The position numbers and the translations under genes are program-made. A stretch of 64,000 bases of DNA from NCBI RefSeq assembly GCF_900110185.1, contig NZ_FOCT01000005.1, positions 1 through 64,000 on the forward strand. The letters run 5' to 3'. Under the pieces are notes generated by a model. It searched no databases, had not been told where the DNA came from, and saw only the letters and a list, made by a program, of their open reading frames with translations. This document shows, in pieces, positions 7,920 to 16,610 of this stretch (positions are counted from its first letter, which is position 1; every line of letters begins with the position of its first letter). Source of the DNA: Nitrosospira multiformis. GTDB taxonomy: Bacteria; Pseudomonadota; Gammaproteobacteria; Burkholderiales; Nitrosomonadaceae.

Positions 7920-10900
7920 CAAGATATTTACTCGCAAAGAGACTGATGGACGCCAATATTATTAATAATGCCCGCATGACGGGTTGCTCGAACATGGGTT
8001 GAAAAGCGCCCTCGCAAATGCTGTTTATTTTTTCAATAGTTGCATCTGCTTTTATACGGTCGCTTTTATTACTTTTGGGTAGTTTCTTGATGCGCTCAAG
8101 GACGGAAAGCTTAAGTTGTTTGGCTACTTTTCGAATCATGAAGCCTGAAAAAAAGAGTAACGAAATGCTCACAGCAAAGGTGATGGCCTTGCTAAGCGGA
8201 AAATCCTGATTATCAAAATAAGTAATTTTCGCAAATAGCATCAACATAATGCAGAGCATTGGATAATAAATAAGCTCATCCACTACCCGAGTCCTTTCTG
8301 CAACCACTTCAATAACCTTTTCAAGTGACTCAAGTGGATTATTAAAAGCATTAAGATTTTCCTCACCATTTTTATCATCGAGCAGGGGATGTTGTGTACG
8401 CAGCTTCCTGATCCAAACAAAGCTCAGTTTGACCGCATCGAGTATAAAAAAGAGCAGGACCATGATTACGACAAAACTCGTGACTCCTGTCCAGTAAACC
8501 CATGTACAAGTAGGACCTCTACAGGGCCACGGCCAAGGCGGCAGTATGTAAATAAGTATGGTTTCAATGATGGCGAAGAATAACCATATCGCGACAGCTC
8601 GATTTACACAGTGGTCAGCCCGGTTATACTTGCAATATTCCCTCCACAAACTATTGTCGTCCTTAGTTGTTACTTGGAGATTATCTTTTTCTACCCAATC
8701 TTTGATAGAGTCAAAGTTAAAATTATCTTCGTCCTTCTTAGTCCAAGTTCTAGTTAAGAAGAAGATTGTAAGGAGAACGAGCCCGATTAAACATGGCCAG
8801 AACCGAAAATCTGCCGGGTAGGCATCATTTACTGTATAAGCTATCGCAGTGGATATAAAAATAATGATGGGCAGTCTTAGCTTGGGCTGAAAAAACTCAA
8901 CCCAGGTGATTAGCCGCGGCAACAGCGGTTTAATCTTTTCAGGAAGTAGTAGTTTAACCTTTTCGGGAAGTGGTTTTCCCTTTTCGGGAAGCTTAAAAAT
9001 ATGAAGGTGCTCGGGTTCCTTTAGGTCAATTTTAAAAAAAGGAGCATTTTCATCCACATTCAGGCTATCAAAATTTTCCTCAAGCTCTTTCCTGGCCTTA
9101 TAAAAAAACGCCAATGCAAGGAAGATTGCAATAATTTGTATGAATATGGTAGGCCAAAGACTGGTACCATCTGTAAAGCTGAGCGGCTCTCCTACCTCTT
9201 TAGTCGCAGAAAACAAAGCGATGGCAAATATCACCAATGTACCAAACGATAGGTATATCGATAGTCTGTCTGAGTGAGCGCGTATTCTCCAATAGAAAGC
9301 AATAAGAGAAAATATGATCCACGTGAGCAACGTTAACTCCGTTTTGATCTGCTTCGCAGCGTCGTCGGGGGGATGGTAATAATTTAAGTCTTCGTATTTC
9401 TCCTGTATTGAGGACAAGCGGACCAAAACGTCACGGCCTATTTCAAAAATTTGAGGTGAGGTAATTTCAGATTTTTCGACATCACCTTTGACGATACTGA
9501 TTGTGCGGTAAAAAATGCTGGTTTGTTGACTATCCCGAAAGGAGGGAAATGTGCTCTGATATTTTTCGTTAAGTAGCAGATCGAAGTTTGAAGCTACAAC
9601 GAGGTTTCTAGTCGAGGGCCAGTGCTTCGCATGAAGCATTTGCGCATCGAGATCAGTTGTGAAAACCAGCATATTGGGCATTTCTGCCCGCAGGGCTCCA
9701 AGTATCAGCAGCTTGTCATAAATATCACTGCCAAAGATTCCTACTGCTTTTATCCCGCTATCACGTTTCTCTAGATTTATCTTCTTGTGGGGGTTTCTAA
9801 TATCCTCTGCCAGTCGATGAAAGTAATCCAACTGTCTCGGGCCAACAGCCAAGGTCGTTGGATTGTCCATATCGACAACAGAAAGGCGCTCAGCCCGTTT
9901 GTTCGTTGCTTGCTCACCCTCATTTTTATCCTGTTTTTGGATTGTTTGGTGGGCATCCAGGCCTTTCAGATAGAAGACGTTTTTTATTTCACTTTCATGA
10001 GCACACGGAACAATAGGCTCGTTCATGATTTGTTTCCCTTCGATATCTTTAATATCTTTAGCAAGGGAGTTACAGAGCGTTTTGCGGAAGCTATGTGAGA
10101 AGTTACGTACATTCTCTGAATCCTGTTCTGTAATGACCATCAAGTCAGATGGTCCTTTAATATGCTGGCGCTTTATCAGCTCCTCAGTTAATTTTCCAAT
10201 TAATTTTTCAGTAAGTTCTTTGCTGCCTGTGCCAGCGGGTTTGATGAATGCGATATTCTTATGCTTTTCTGTTATCTCCTCGAAATGATCTCGACCAAAA
10301 ATATTGTTGAGATCAAATAGATAAAAATTATTCTTATCCTCCTTTCCGGGTATGAGCAGATTACCTGGTACAAAAGCAAGCTTATCAAGAGACAACTTCG
10401 GATCATCATCATCCGTCTCAAACATCTCGCTATTCATCCAGGCAACAATAATGTCTGGCTTATCTCTGGATTGATGAAAGTAATGCTCCCAGCGCACGTC
10501 ATATTTATTATTGCTACTGCTCTTTTGATCAGGACCTTTGTTGCTACTGTTTTTTTTACTGGAGCAAAAGTGCAAACGGTCCGATTCCGAGGGGCTATAA
10601 CCTGATTCTATCAATCCGGCAATTACTGCATAACGTTGCCTGGTTCGCAGCTCTTTGTTTTCTAAAGAATTAGGTTGAACTTTTAATAATGGAGCCAATA
10701 TTTTTACACCGCTTTCACTGATACCAGGCATTCGCGGGTCATTGCTGGAAGCATTTAAAATTTTATTTAACTGATATTCGCATTGGTCCTCGGACTCTTC
10801 TTTCTGGTCAAAGGGTTCCAAATCCATCTTTTTAAGTACCTTATAGTGGACGTTAGATCTCTTTTCTAAACTGTCATTAAACTCAATGTAGTATTCATTT

Positions 10901-11121
10901 TTTTGGGTATTAGAGTCCAGATCAACGCCAAAAGGGTCCTGCCACAGCCAGCTTTCGTAGGCGTATTCTTTGATATGCGGGACTTGATTTTGAGTGTATG
11001 GGTCAAAGGGACGGCCGTTCTCGCGTGGCACGTCATACCACATCAAGAGCCCAAATATGAAAAGTAAGGTCAACCCTGCCGGCGCTAAGTCTGGCAATTC
11101 TGGCTCTTTTTCCTCGGCCAT
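7906..11121 (-). CDS. Large multi-span membrane protein of unknown function (1071 residues)
   Basis: An N-terminal membrane anchor (about residues 12-29, APAGLTLLFIFGLLMWY) precedes roughly 550 mostly polar residues. The last ~470 residues contain about nine to ten hydrophobic segments, e.g. IFSLIAFYW, LWPTIFIQIIAIFLALAFFY, PIIIFISTAIAYTV and LLIILASISLFASKY. Within the soluble part, QRYAVIAGLIESGYSPSE, DIIVAWMNSEMF, VGIFGSDIYDKLLILGALRA and MLVFTTDLDAQM...RNLVVAS recall a family of large uncharacterised proteobacterial proteins. The GSDxYDKLLxLxALR / FTTDLDA order suggests, only by pattern, a periplasmic-binding-protein type I-like fold. Codon use is visibly AT-richer than the neighbours, pointing to horizontal acquisition. 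No catalytic motif was recognised. No clear operon partner. Confidence 0.75.
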   Translation of the reverse strand: MAEEKEPELPDLAPAGLTLLFIFGLLMWYDVPRENGRPFDPYTQNQVPHIKEYAYESWLWQDPFGVDLDSNTQKNEYYIEFNDSLEKRSNVHYKVLKKMDLEPFDQKEESEDQCEYQLNKILNASSNDPRMPGISESGVKILAPLLKVQPNSLENKELRTRQRYAVIAGLIESGYSPSESDRLHFCSSKKNSSNKGPDQKSSSNNKYDVRWEHYFHQSRDKPDIIVAWMNSEMFETDDDDPKLSLDKLAFVPGNLLIPGKEDKNNFYLFDLNNIFGRDHFEEITEKHKNIAFIKPAGTGSKELTEKLIGKLTEELIKRQHIKGPSDLMVITEQDSENVRNFSHSFRKTLCNSLAKDIKDIEGKQIMNEPIVPCAHESEIKNVFYLKGLDAHQTIQKQDKNEGEQATNKRAERLSVVDMDNPTTLAVGPRQLDYFHRLAEDIRNPHKKINLEKRDSGIKAVGIFGSDIYDKLLILGALRAEMPNMLVFTTDLDAQMLHAKHWPSTRNLVVASNFDLLLNEKYQSTFPSFRDSQQTSIFYRTISIVKGDVEKSEITSPQIFEIGRDVLVRLSSIQEKYEDLNYYHPPDDAAKQIKTELTLLTWIIFSLIAFYWRIRAHSDRLSIYLSFGTLVIFAIALFSATKEVGEPLSFTDGTSLWPTIFIQIIAIFLALAFFYKARKELEENFDSLNVDENAPFFKIDLKEPEHLHIFKLPEKGKPLPEKVKLLLPEKIKPLLPRLITWVEFFQPKLRLPIIIFISTAIAYTVNDAYPADFRFWPCLIGLVLLTIFFLTRTWTKKDEDNFNFDSIKDWVEKDNLQVTTKDDNSLWREYCKYNRADHCVNRAVAIWLFFAIIETILIYILPPWPWPCRGPTCTWVYWTGVTSFVVIMVLLFFILDAVKLSFVWIRKLRTQHPLLDDKNGEENLNAFNNPLESLEKVIEVVAERTRVVDELIYYPMLCIMLMLFAKITYFDNQDFPLSKAITFAVSISLLFFSGFMIRKVAKQLKLSVLERIKKLPKSNKSDRIKADATIEKINSICEGAFQPMFEQPVMRALLIILASISLFASKYLEFFG

Positions 11122-11284
11122 AATCTGCTATAACCCCTGGGTTATTATTAGGTGTTGTTTTACAGCAGCATAATCAGACGGCGAATTTTGATAACTTCCT
11201 ACTTCTTAAAGGGGCTTGAACCTAGCAACAGCGGTCGCTCTCAATGCTCGGTTCAAAATCGCACCGAACCTCCTTCTGTTAAGT

Positions 11285-12142
11285 TCAAGTTATGTAAAAA
11301 CAAGGCATATAGGCTTCTATCATCCCGGAAGACCCCGCAATGACTCCTTTCGAATGGATTGTCCACTCCTCACCTTCGTAATCAACCGCCTTACCTCCCG
11401 CTGCCCTGATCATGCAGACGCCTGCTGCCATGTCCGTCAGTTTCGTAGACGGACGGAAAAACAGGTCTAGCCGTCCCGCCGCAACTTCTGCCAGCGATAG
11501 TACCGGCGCCCCCAATACCTTTACTGCGCGTGCCTGTTGCAATACGCGCGATAGCTGATCGAGTGTTTCCGGGCGCGTCTGCATTTCAGAGGAAAAATCG
11601 AGTCCCACAACTGCGTTTGTCGGGTCAGTACGTTTCCTCAGTTGCGTAACTTCTCCATTTATTTTTAGCAGACCCCCTTGCTGTGCGCTATACAGGATGT
11701 CGTGAATCGGGTCGTAAACTACGCCTAGGACAGGCGTTCCATTGCGAAGAAGCCCGATAGAGACAGCAAGAAGTGGCGGATATCCAGTCATGTTTTCCGT
11801 CCCATCCAATGGGTCAACGACCCACTGGTCGCCTTGCTCGATAATGACTCCACCGCTTTCCTCTCCATAGAAATGGCACGGGTAGAGTTGCAGCAGCGCT
11901 TCTTTCAGGAATTGCTCGGATTCCCTGTCGGCGGTTGTCACGACCTGCCGGAGGGATTTGAATTCGGCTATCACACCTTGAGTGTAGTGCGCTTTGATAA
12001 TGCCTCCGGCTGACCTTGCTATTTGTTCTATTTCCTCGATAAAAAAAATGCCCTGTTCGGGCAAGCTGATCTTCTGGTTTTTCATAGGCGCTTTGTTTAA
12101 TTCAATATTAAATGGCATAATCGCTATACCTTGAGGGGGCAT
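11285..12142 (-). CDS. Inositol-monophosphatase-family sugar/nucleotide phosphatase
   Basis: Up to 285 residues with the metal-dependent IMPase/CysQ/FBPase fold. Metal ligands are visible: VVTTADRESE (Asp ~72), FYGEESGG (Glu 94/95) and DPLDGTENMTG (Asp 110, Asp 113). The usual C-terminal WD(x)AAG motif appears as KLTDMAAGVCMIRAAGG, keeping the Asp but losing the Trp. It would dephosphorylate a small sugar or nucleotide phosphate in the cytoplasm. It is the last gene of the leftward heptose/glycosyltransferase cluster, so a sugar-phosphate substrate in that pathway is a reasonable inference. Three in-frame ATGs (12142, 12118, 12085) are possible; the second has an AAGG upstream. CysQ (PAP phosphatase) is the main alternative. 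Confidence 0.82.
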   Translation of the reverse strand: MPPQGIAIMPFNIELNKAPMKNQKISLPEQGIFFIEEIEQIARSAGGIIKAHYTQGVIAEFKSLRQVVTTADRESEQFLKEALLQLYPCHFYGEESGGVIIEQGDQWVVDPLDGTENMTGYPPLLAVSIGLLRNGTPVLGVVYDPIHDILYSAQQGGLLKINGEVTQLRKRTDPTNAVVGLDFSSEMQTRPETLDQLSRVLQQARAVKVLGAPVLSLAEVAAGRLDLFFRPSTKLTDMAAGVCMIRAAGGKAVDYEGEEWTIHSKGVIAGSSGMIEAYMPCFYIT

Positions 12143-12174
12143 GTAGGATGTGAACTTGCGAAACTGCGTTTTCG

Positions 12175-12205
12175 ACTGAATTCCGGGTCAAGCCCCGAAT
12201 GACGT
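12175..12205. repeat. REP-like dispersed palindrome, copy 1
   Basis: Contains ATTCCGGGTCAAGCCCCGAA followed by TGAC, an imperfect palindrome around TCAAG. The same element recurs at 13143, 13309 and 45833. It lies in the 95-base gap between the IMPase and GT2 genes. The consensus resembles repetitive extragenic palindromes widespread in proteobacterial genomes. Confidence 0.65.
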
Positions 12206-12237
12206 CGGTTATTTACTGAAGCTATGTTGTTTACTGC

Positions 12238-13044
12238 TCACAGGGCCAGCTCTTTCGGAATATCGAAATTTCTGTTGACTACGGTGGTTGGCGCTTCCTG
12301 ATGGTAGGCGCCGGAGGGGATAAGGCCGCAGCCGCCGTAGCGCTTCATGACCCTCAACTGCGCAAGAACGTCCTCCCCCGCATGTTCTTGCGGCACCTCT
12401 TGCCAGAATTCAAACCCGCCCGTTTCCCGTAGCTTTTCCGTGTCATACAGCACGCAGCCCCCCACCCAGGCGATCTTGTATTTTTTCTGGGTTTCCGGAG
12501 TCAATTTCAGTTTTTCCTGCACATGAAGGATATTGGCGGCATTGTGCAAGCTGTAGCGCTGCCAGCTTGCGTGCTGGGGGGTAATAATCTCCGGTTCAAC
12601 GCGTCCGTGCCATAGCTCGATCGCCTGCTCCGAAGGCCGGCAATCGTCCCGATATGACAACCCGATGACTGCCTGCCCGACAAATCCGATCTCTTCTTCC
12701 TGATGCGCCTGCAGCATGTTTCCCAGAACGAAAGACTCCAGCAGAATGTCATCGTCGAGGTAAAGACAGTATAACGAATCGACCGTATCCAGCAGGAACT
12801 GCCGTTGCTGCGCCAAGCCGCGACGAGGCAGATTGGTCAGTTGCTGCACCGCATGGCCTTTTTTTTCCAGAAGGCGAATTGCCGTCTGCACAGAGGCATC
12901 CCTATAGACTGGGAGGTCGCTCTGGTCGGAAATAACGACAGCAAAATCCTGGTATTGCTGGAAACAAAGCCCCGTAAGCGTCACCGCCAAGGCCGTAGGG
13001 CGATTGTAGGAAGGAATGACTACGGTAACGCCTGCCCGCATCAT
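12238..13044 (-). CDS. Glycosyltransferase family 2
   Basis: 268 residues with the GT-A fold: VTVVIPSYNRPTALAVTLTG at the N-terminus, ISDQSD as the nucleotide-binding turn, and YLDDDILLE (Asp 97-99), the divalent-metal DxD motif. IAWVGGCVLYDTEKLRETGG and EHAGEDVLAQLRVMKRYGG give the acceptor-side ED motif. Start ATG at 13044 follows AGGG at five bases. It has no membrane helices and should act at the inner membrane's cytoplasmic face. It sits between the third GT9 gene and the IMPase gene in the heptose cluster. Sugar donor unknown. Confidence 0.87.
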   Translation of the reverse strand: MMRAGVTVVIPSYNRPTALAVTLTGLCFQQYQDFAVVISDQSDLPVYRDASVQTAIRLLEKKGHAVQQLTNLPRRGLAQQRQFLLDTVDSLYCLYLDDDILLESFVLGNMLQAHQEEEIGFVGQAVIGLSYRDDCRPSEQAIELWHGRVEPEIITPQHASWQRYSLHNAANILHVQEKLKLTPETQKKYKIAWVGGCVLYDTEKLRETGGFEFWQEVPQEHAGEDVLAQLRVMKRYGGCGLIPSGAYHQEAPTTVVNRNFDIPKELAL

Positions 13045-13142
13045 GTAGCCCTTGTTTATTGATCTGGCGAATGAACAAAACGGTCCTCGGAGCGCAAGGG
13101 ACGGAATGCAGTAGCATGCGCGGCCTGCCGTTGTTGTTTCCG

Positions 13143-13171
13143 CCTGGATCCCGGATTAGGCCCAGAACGAC
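13143..13171. repeat. REP-like dispersed palindrome, degenerate copy 2
   Basis: CTGGATCCCGGATTAGGCCC followed by AGAACGAC: same architecture as the element at 13309 but with several substitutions. It lies in the 160-base gap between the GT2 and GT9 genes. Confidence 0.5.
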
Positions 13172-13204
13172 GCAATATAAATACAACCCGGGTTTGTGCT
13201 TGCT

Positions 13205-14455
13205 TCATATATCCTCGCTATATCTATCAGGCGAGCAAAGGCTGACTTCATTATGCGGAGTGAAGCAGGCGGCCACTGCAACATCAGGAAGGCTGCTAAA
13301 AGTTTGGACTGGATTCCGGGTCAAACCGGGAATGATGGATCTATATTTTCTCCTTTGTGGAGAAACAAGCTCACCTACACCCGCCACTATTGCCTCCGGC
13401 GAAGCCCTGGGTGTGGATACTCCGGGAAAAGACTGAAGCAGCCGGTTCTTTGTCCTCAATTCCGGCGGCACCTCGAAGTAAAGCACCTTGCTCGGCACCT
13501 GCCACGGAGTATGTTGAGGGTTGGTCATCGCGTACAGCACCACTACGGGGGTGCCGACGGCTGCGGCAATATGGACAGGACCAGTATTATTCGACACCAG
13601 AACGGACGCCGCTTCGATGAGGACAATGAGTTCTGCAATGGATAGCTCACCGGCGAGATTCACCACAGTTGGCCCGAGTTGGCGGGCGATCTGATCCACA
13701 TAGCCACGCTCGCTGCCACTGCCTGTGAGCAGGATTTTATAACCTTGCCTGATGAGCGACTGGCAGGCCGTTACATAATCATTGGCTGGATAAAGGCGCT
13801 TTTCTTCACTAACCCCGGCATGGAGCACGAGCCAGCGCATGCCCGCCCGGATGCCAACAGCATTTAATATATTCGATACCTTTTCCGCTGCTTCTTTCCG
13901 CGTCTCCTCCGGAATTTTCAGCAAGAGCCTTGTATCGGAGGTTTTCGCACCGACCATCTCGACCAGCCGAAGCTGCCGTTCGACCTCGTGGACAACATAA
14001 TCGAGCGGTTCCCTGTCCGGCACCCACTGATTGATAAGCTGATAGGGGTTTTCACGACAATAGCCCAGAACGGTTTTGATACCTGCCAGGTAGCACAGCA
14101 TGCCCGCGGGCAGCGGATTCTGACTGTAGACGGTAAAGATTACCGCGGCATCAAACTGAAGGGCTTGCAATTTACCAGCAAGCGCCAGCAATCGTTGCGC
14201 TCCATTGGTTTCGGTCGTCTTTACCCAGGGAACATCGAACGGAATCGTTTCGTCCACTTCTGGAATGAAGGGAGCAATGCATGCTCCCACGGTGGAAGTC
14301 AGTAACGTTATTTTTCTGCCCGGAACCGATTCCTTGAGTGCCCGCATGGCTGGCTGGCTCATCAGCACGTCGCCCATGTTGTCCGGGCGGACACATAATA
14401 TGTTCCTGTAATTTTTCCAAGCTTCGGCAAACACTTTGGTTTCCCGGCTATGCAA
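13205..14455 (-). CDS. Glycosyltransferase family 9 (heptosyltransferase-like) with repeat-derived tail
   Basis: About 416 residues. The GT9 core runs from ILCVRPDNMGDVLMSQPAMR through LVLHAGVSEEKRLYPANDYV to VSNNTGPVHIAAAVGTPVVV, a variant (SNNTGP) of the family's SNDTGP motif. The last ~50 residues, from about IIPGLTRNPVQTFSS onward, are encoded partly by the REP-like element at 13309-13336 and look like read-through into repeat DNA, not a conserved domain. The start is uncertain: the frame is open far into hldE, but a TTG overlapping the hldE stop (14455) or a GTG 21 bases later is more plausible than the ATG 107 bases inside hldE. Part of the leftward heptose operon. Confidence 0.83.
   Translation of the reverse strand: MHSRETKVFAEAWKNYRNILCVRPDNMGDVLMSQPAMRALKESVPGRKITLLTSTVGACIAPFIPEVDETIPFDVPWVKTTETNGAQRLLALAGKLQALQFDAAVIFTVYSQNPLPAGMLCYLAGIKTVLGYCRENPYQLINQWVPDREPLDYVVHEVERQLRLVEMVGAKTSDTRLLLKIPEETRKEAAEKVSNILNAVGIRAGMRWLVLHAGVSEEKRLYPANDYVTACQSLIRQGYKILLTGSGSERGYVDQIARQLGPTVVNLAGELSIAELIVLIEAASVLVSNNTGPVHIAAAVGTPVVVLYAMTNPQHTPWQVPSKVLYFEVPPELRTKNRLLQSFPGVSTPRASPEAIVAGVGELVSPQRRKYRSIIPGLTRNPVQTFSSLPDVAVAACFTPHNEVSLCSPDRYSEDI
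13309..13336. repeat. REP-like dispersed palindrome, copy 3
   Basis: CTGGATTCCGGGTCAAACCG followed by GGAATGAT; imperfect inverted repeat ATTCCGG/CCGGGAAT around TCAA. It lies inside the 3' end of the GT9 frame and supplies part of that protein's non-conserved tail. Confidence 0.7.
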
Positions 14456-15923
14456 CCTGTTTGTCCATGCTTTTGATCCTGGAAATGATGTTTGTCGTGG
14501 ATCTATCCTGGACAAAAGGCATGATTTCCACTTTTCCACCATATGCCTGGACAACCGGCGCTTCGGGAAGCGTTTCGATCGTATAGTCGCCGCCTTTTAC
14601 ATACAGATCCGGCTGAATGACTTCCAGAAGATTGATCGGAGTGTCTTCCTCGAATGACGTCATGAGTGTCACCGACTCCAATCCGGACAGTATGCGGATA
14701 CGTTCGTACAGGTTGTTGATGGGGCGATTGCTCCCTTTCAGGCGTTTAATGCTCGCATCGGAATTGAGGCCCAGCACGAGGACATCGCCCAGATCCCGCG
14801 CCTGTTCAAGGTAGCTGACATGGCCGCTATGAAGGAGGTCGAAACACCCGTTGGTAAACACGATGCGCTTGCCTTCTTTTCTGAACGCAGCCAAGCGATT
14901 ATTCAAGCCTTGCCAGTCGGGGATATATTTACTGCTGCTTCCCAGATAATGCCGCAGTTCGTTCTGAGTGCAGGTCGCGGTGTGGGATTTTTGAAGTATC
15001 ACCATCGCCGCAGACTTGGCAATCTCACCCGCCACTTCAATGGAAGATCCGGTGGCAAGTGCCAGCGTGAGCGCACTTACATAAGTGTCCCCTGCTCCCG
15101 CGGCCCTGGTGTTCTCTACCGGTTTGGAGAAGGTGCGATAAGGCTCTTTGCCGTGCTGAAACAGCAATGCGCCTTCGATATCGATGGTAGCGGCCACATA
15201 TTTCGTTCCGGTTTTTTTGAGCAGCTTCTGTCCATAGAGCCTGATCTGCTCCGAACGCTGACCGACAGGCGCCGGTTCCGTGATGGCAAGCAGCGTGACG
15301 AGTTCCTGGTAGTTCGGCTTGGCCACGGTCGCCCCAACCCGGCTGTATTTATCGAGCGATTTTGCGTCGATTACCAGAGTTTTTTCCTTTTTTTTCTGCA
15401 AAGCACGCAGAGCATCGATCACCCTGTCCGTGAGAATGCCATATCCATAATCGGAGACAACGACAGCATCCATCTCATGAAACTTTTCGTTCAAGGTATC
15501 GATCATCTGCTGTTCATGCTTATTGCATACCCGTTCCGTCGTGCCGGCATCAAAACGCACCAGCAGTTGGGTGCCTGCGGCGACACGCTGTTTGGTAAGC
15601 GTCCGACGGGTTGGATCGCAGATAACCAGGGAAATGTCGAGGCCATGACTGACGAGCGATTCTTTCAGCAACTCGGCCTCGTGATCACATCCGACAACCG
15701 AAAGATAGTGGACTGTGGCACCCAGTTGTGCCAGATTTACTGCCGTATTAGCTGCCCCTCCCGGCACTGCCTTGACATCCCTGATATCCACGATAGGAAC
15801 AGGCGCTTCCCTGCAGATACGGTTTGCCGCCCCGTCGAGATACACATCGAGCATCGCGTCGCCGATTACCAGTACGTTCAAACCGCTAAAGCGATGGATA
15901 GTGGCAAGATAATTGCTGTTCAT
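14448..15923 (-). CDS. hldE: Bifunctional heptose-7-phosphate kinase / heptose-1-phosphate adenylyltransferase HldE
   Basis: 491 residues, close to the ~477 of E. coli HldE. Residues 1-330 form the PfkB/ribokinase kinase domain: VLVIGDAMLDVYLDG, VPGGAANTAVNLAQLG, and the anion hole DxGAGD-like stretch NTRAAGAGDTYVSALTLALA. Residues 356-491 form the cytidylyltransferase-like domain: FTNGCFDLLHSGHVSYLEQA (HxGH nucleotide site), LGLNSDASIKRLKG, and VQDRSTTNIISRI. It phosphorylates D-glycero-D-manno-heptose 7-phosphate at C1 and later adds AMP after GmhB has removed the 7-phosphate. A strong AAAGGAGG precedes the ATG. Downstream the GT9 gene overlaps its end; gmhB lies upstream on the same strand. 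Confidence 0.95.
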   Translation of the reverse strand: MNSNYLATIHRFSGLNVLVIGDAMLDVYLDGAANRICREAPVPIVDIRDVKAVPGGAANTAVNLAQLGATVHYLSVVGCDHEAELLKESLVSHGLDISLVICDPTRRTLTKQRVAAGTQLLVRFDAGTTERVCNKHEQQMIDTLNEKFHEMDAVVVSDYGYGILTDRVIDALRALQKKKEKTLVIDAKSLDKYSRVGATVAKPNYQELVTLLAITEPAPVGQRSEQIRLYGQKLLKKTGTKYVAATIDIEGALLFQHGKEPYRTFSKPVENTRAAGAGDTYVSALTLALATGSSIEVAGEIAKSAAMVILQKSHTATCTQNELRHYLGSSSKYIPDWQGLNNRLAAFRKEGKRIVFTNGCFDLLHSGHVSYLEQARDLGDVLVLGLNSDASIKRLKGSNRPINNLYERIRILSGLESVTLMTSFEEDTPINLLEVIQPDLYVKGGDYTIETLPEAPVVQAYGGKVEIMPFVQDRSTTNIISRIKSMDKQVA

Positions 15924-16010
15924 GCTGCCTCCTTTTACCTGGAATGTGTCGTCTGTAGGCTATACGGGGTCAAAGCAAATTCCAGTGAGCAATCGAGAAA
16001 ACTGCCAGTA

Positions 16011-16610
16011 TCAGCAGTGGGCGACCTCCCCGCGCACGGTATCGCAGTTGGCACCCTGACAAATAATTTCCGCTGCTTCCATCCAATCCCTTACCGAATA
16101 CACGGGTTCTCGATCGCTACCCTTTACCCACTCCGTCTCGTTACCGTTATCCAGATGAATCGTGCGGCAGCCCGCGCGATTTCCCGCTTCCACGTCATTC
16201 AGGATATCGCCGATCATCCAGGAGGCTTGCAGGTGCACGCCCTGATCTTTGGCAGCCTTTAAAATCATTCCCGGCATCGGCTTACGGCATTGGCAACCAT
16301 CGGCCGGCCCATGCGGGCAGTAATAAAAAGCGTCGATGGAAACGTCATATTGCGCCAGCAAGGACTGGATGCAGCCGTTAACAGGAAATAAATCCTTTTC
16401 CTCGAACAAGCCCCTGGCGATCCCGGATTGATTGGAAATGACAATCAATTTATAACCCGCATTTTTCATATTCCGGAGGGCTGGACCCGCACCCACGGTC
16501 AACCGGATATATCGCGGATCGACGTTGTAAGGTACGTCGCGAACAAGGGTACCGTCCTTGTCGATAAACACCGCCTTTCCGGTTTCAGTTTCCGTAAGCA
16601 CTACGGCCAC
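16011..16610 (-). CDS. gmhB: D-glycero-beta-D-manno-heptose 1,7-bisphosphate 7-phosphatase GmhB
   Basis: 199 residues of the HAD superfamily. Catalytic DxD is at FIDKDGTL (Asp17, Asp19); the GmhB/HisB-specific zinc site is CPHGPADGCQCRKP (Cys98, His100, Cys106, Cys108); IGDILNDVEAGNRAGC supplies the distal metal-binding Asp pair. It removes the C7 phosphate from heptose 1,7-bisphosphate, between the two HldE reactions. Start is GTG preceded by GGGAG; it overlaps the stop of the SDR gene by 10 bases, so the two are coupled. The last ~20 residues, with two cysteines, are unlike the standard GmhB end. Confidence 0.92.
   Translation of the reverse strand: MAVVLTETETGKAVFIDKDGTLVRDVPYNVDPRYIRLTVGAGPALRNMKNAGYKLIVISNQSGIARGLFEEKDLFPVNGCIQSLLAQYDVSIDAFYYCPHGPADGCQCRKPMPGMILKAAKDQGVHLQASWMIGDILNDVEAGNRAGCRTIHLDNGNETEWVKGSDREPVYSVRDWMEAAEIICQGANCDTVRGEVAHC

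Noticed and set aside
14820-16262. Long 480-codon open frame on the plus strand opposite hldE and part of gmhB
   Set aside because: It lies antisense to two clearly recognisable enzymes and has no family signature; its length reflects the codon bias of the real genes.
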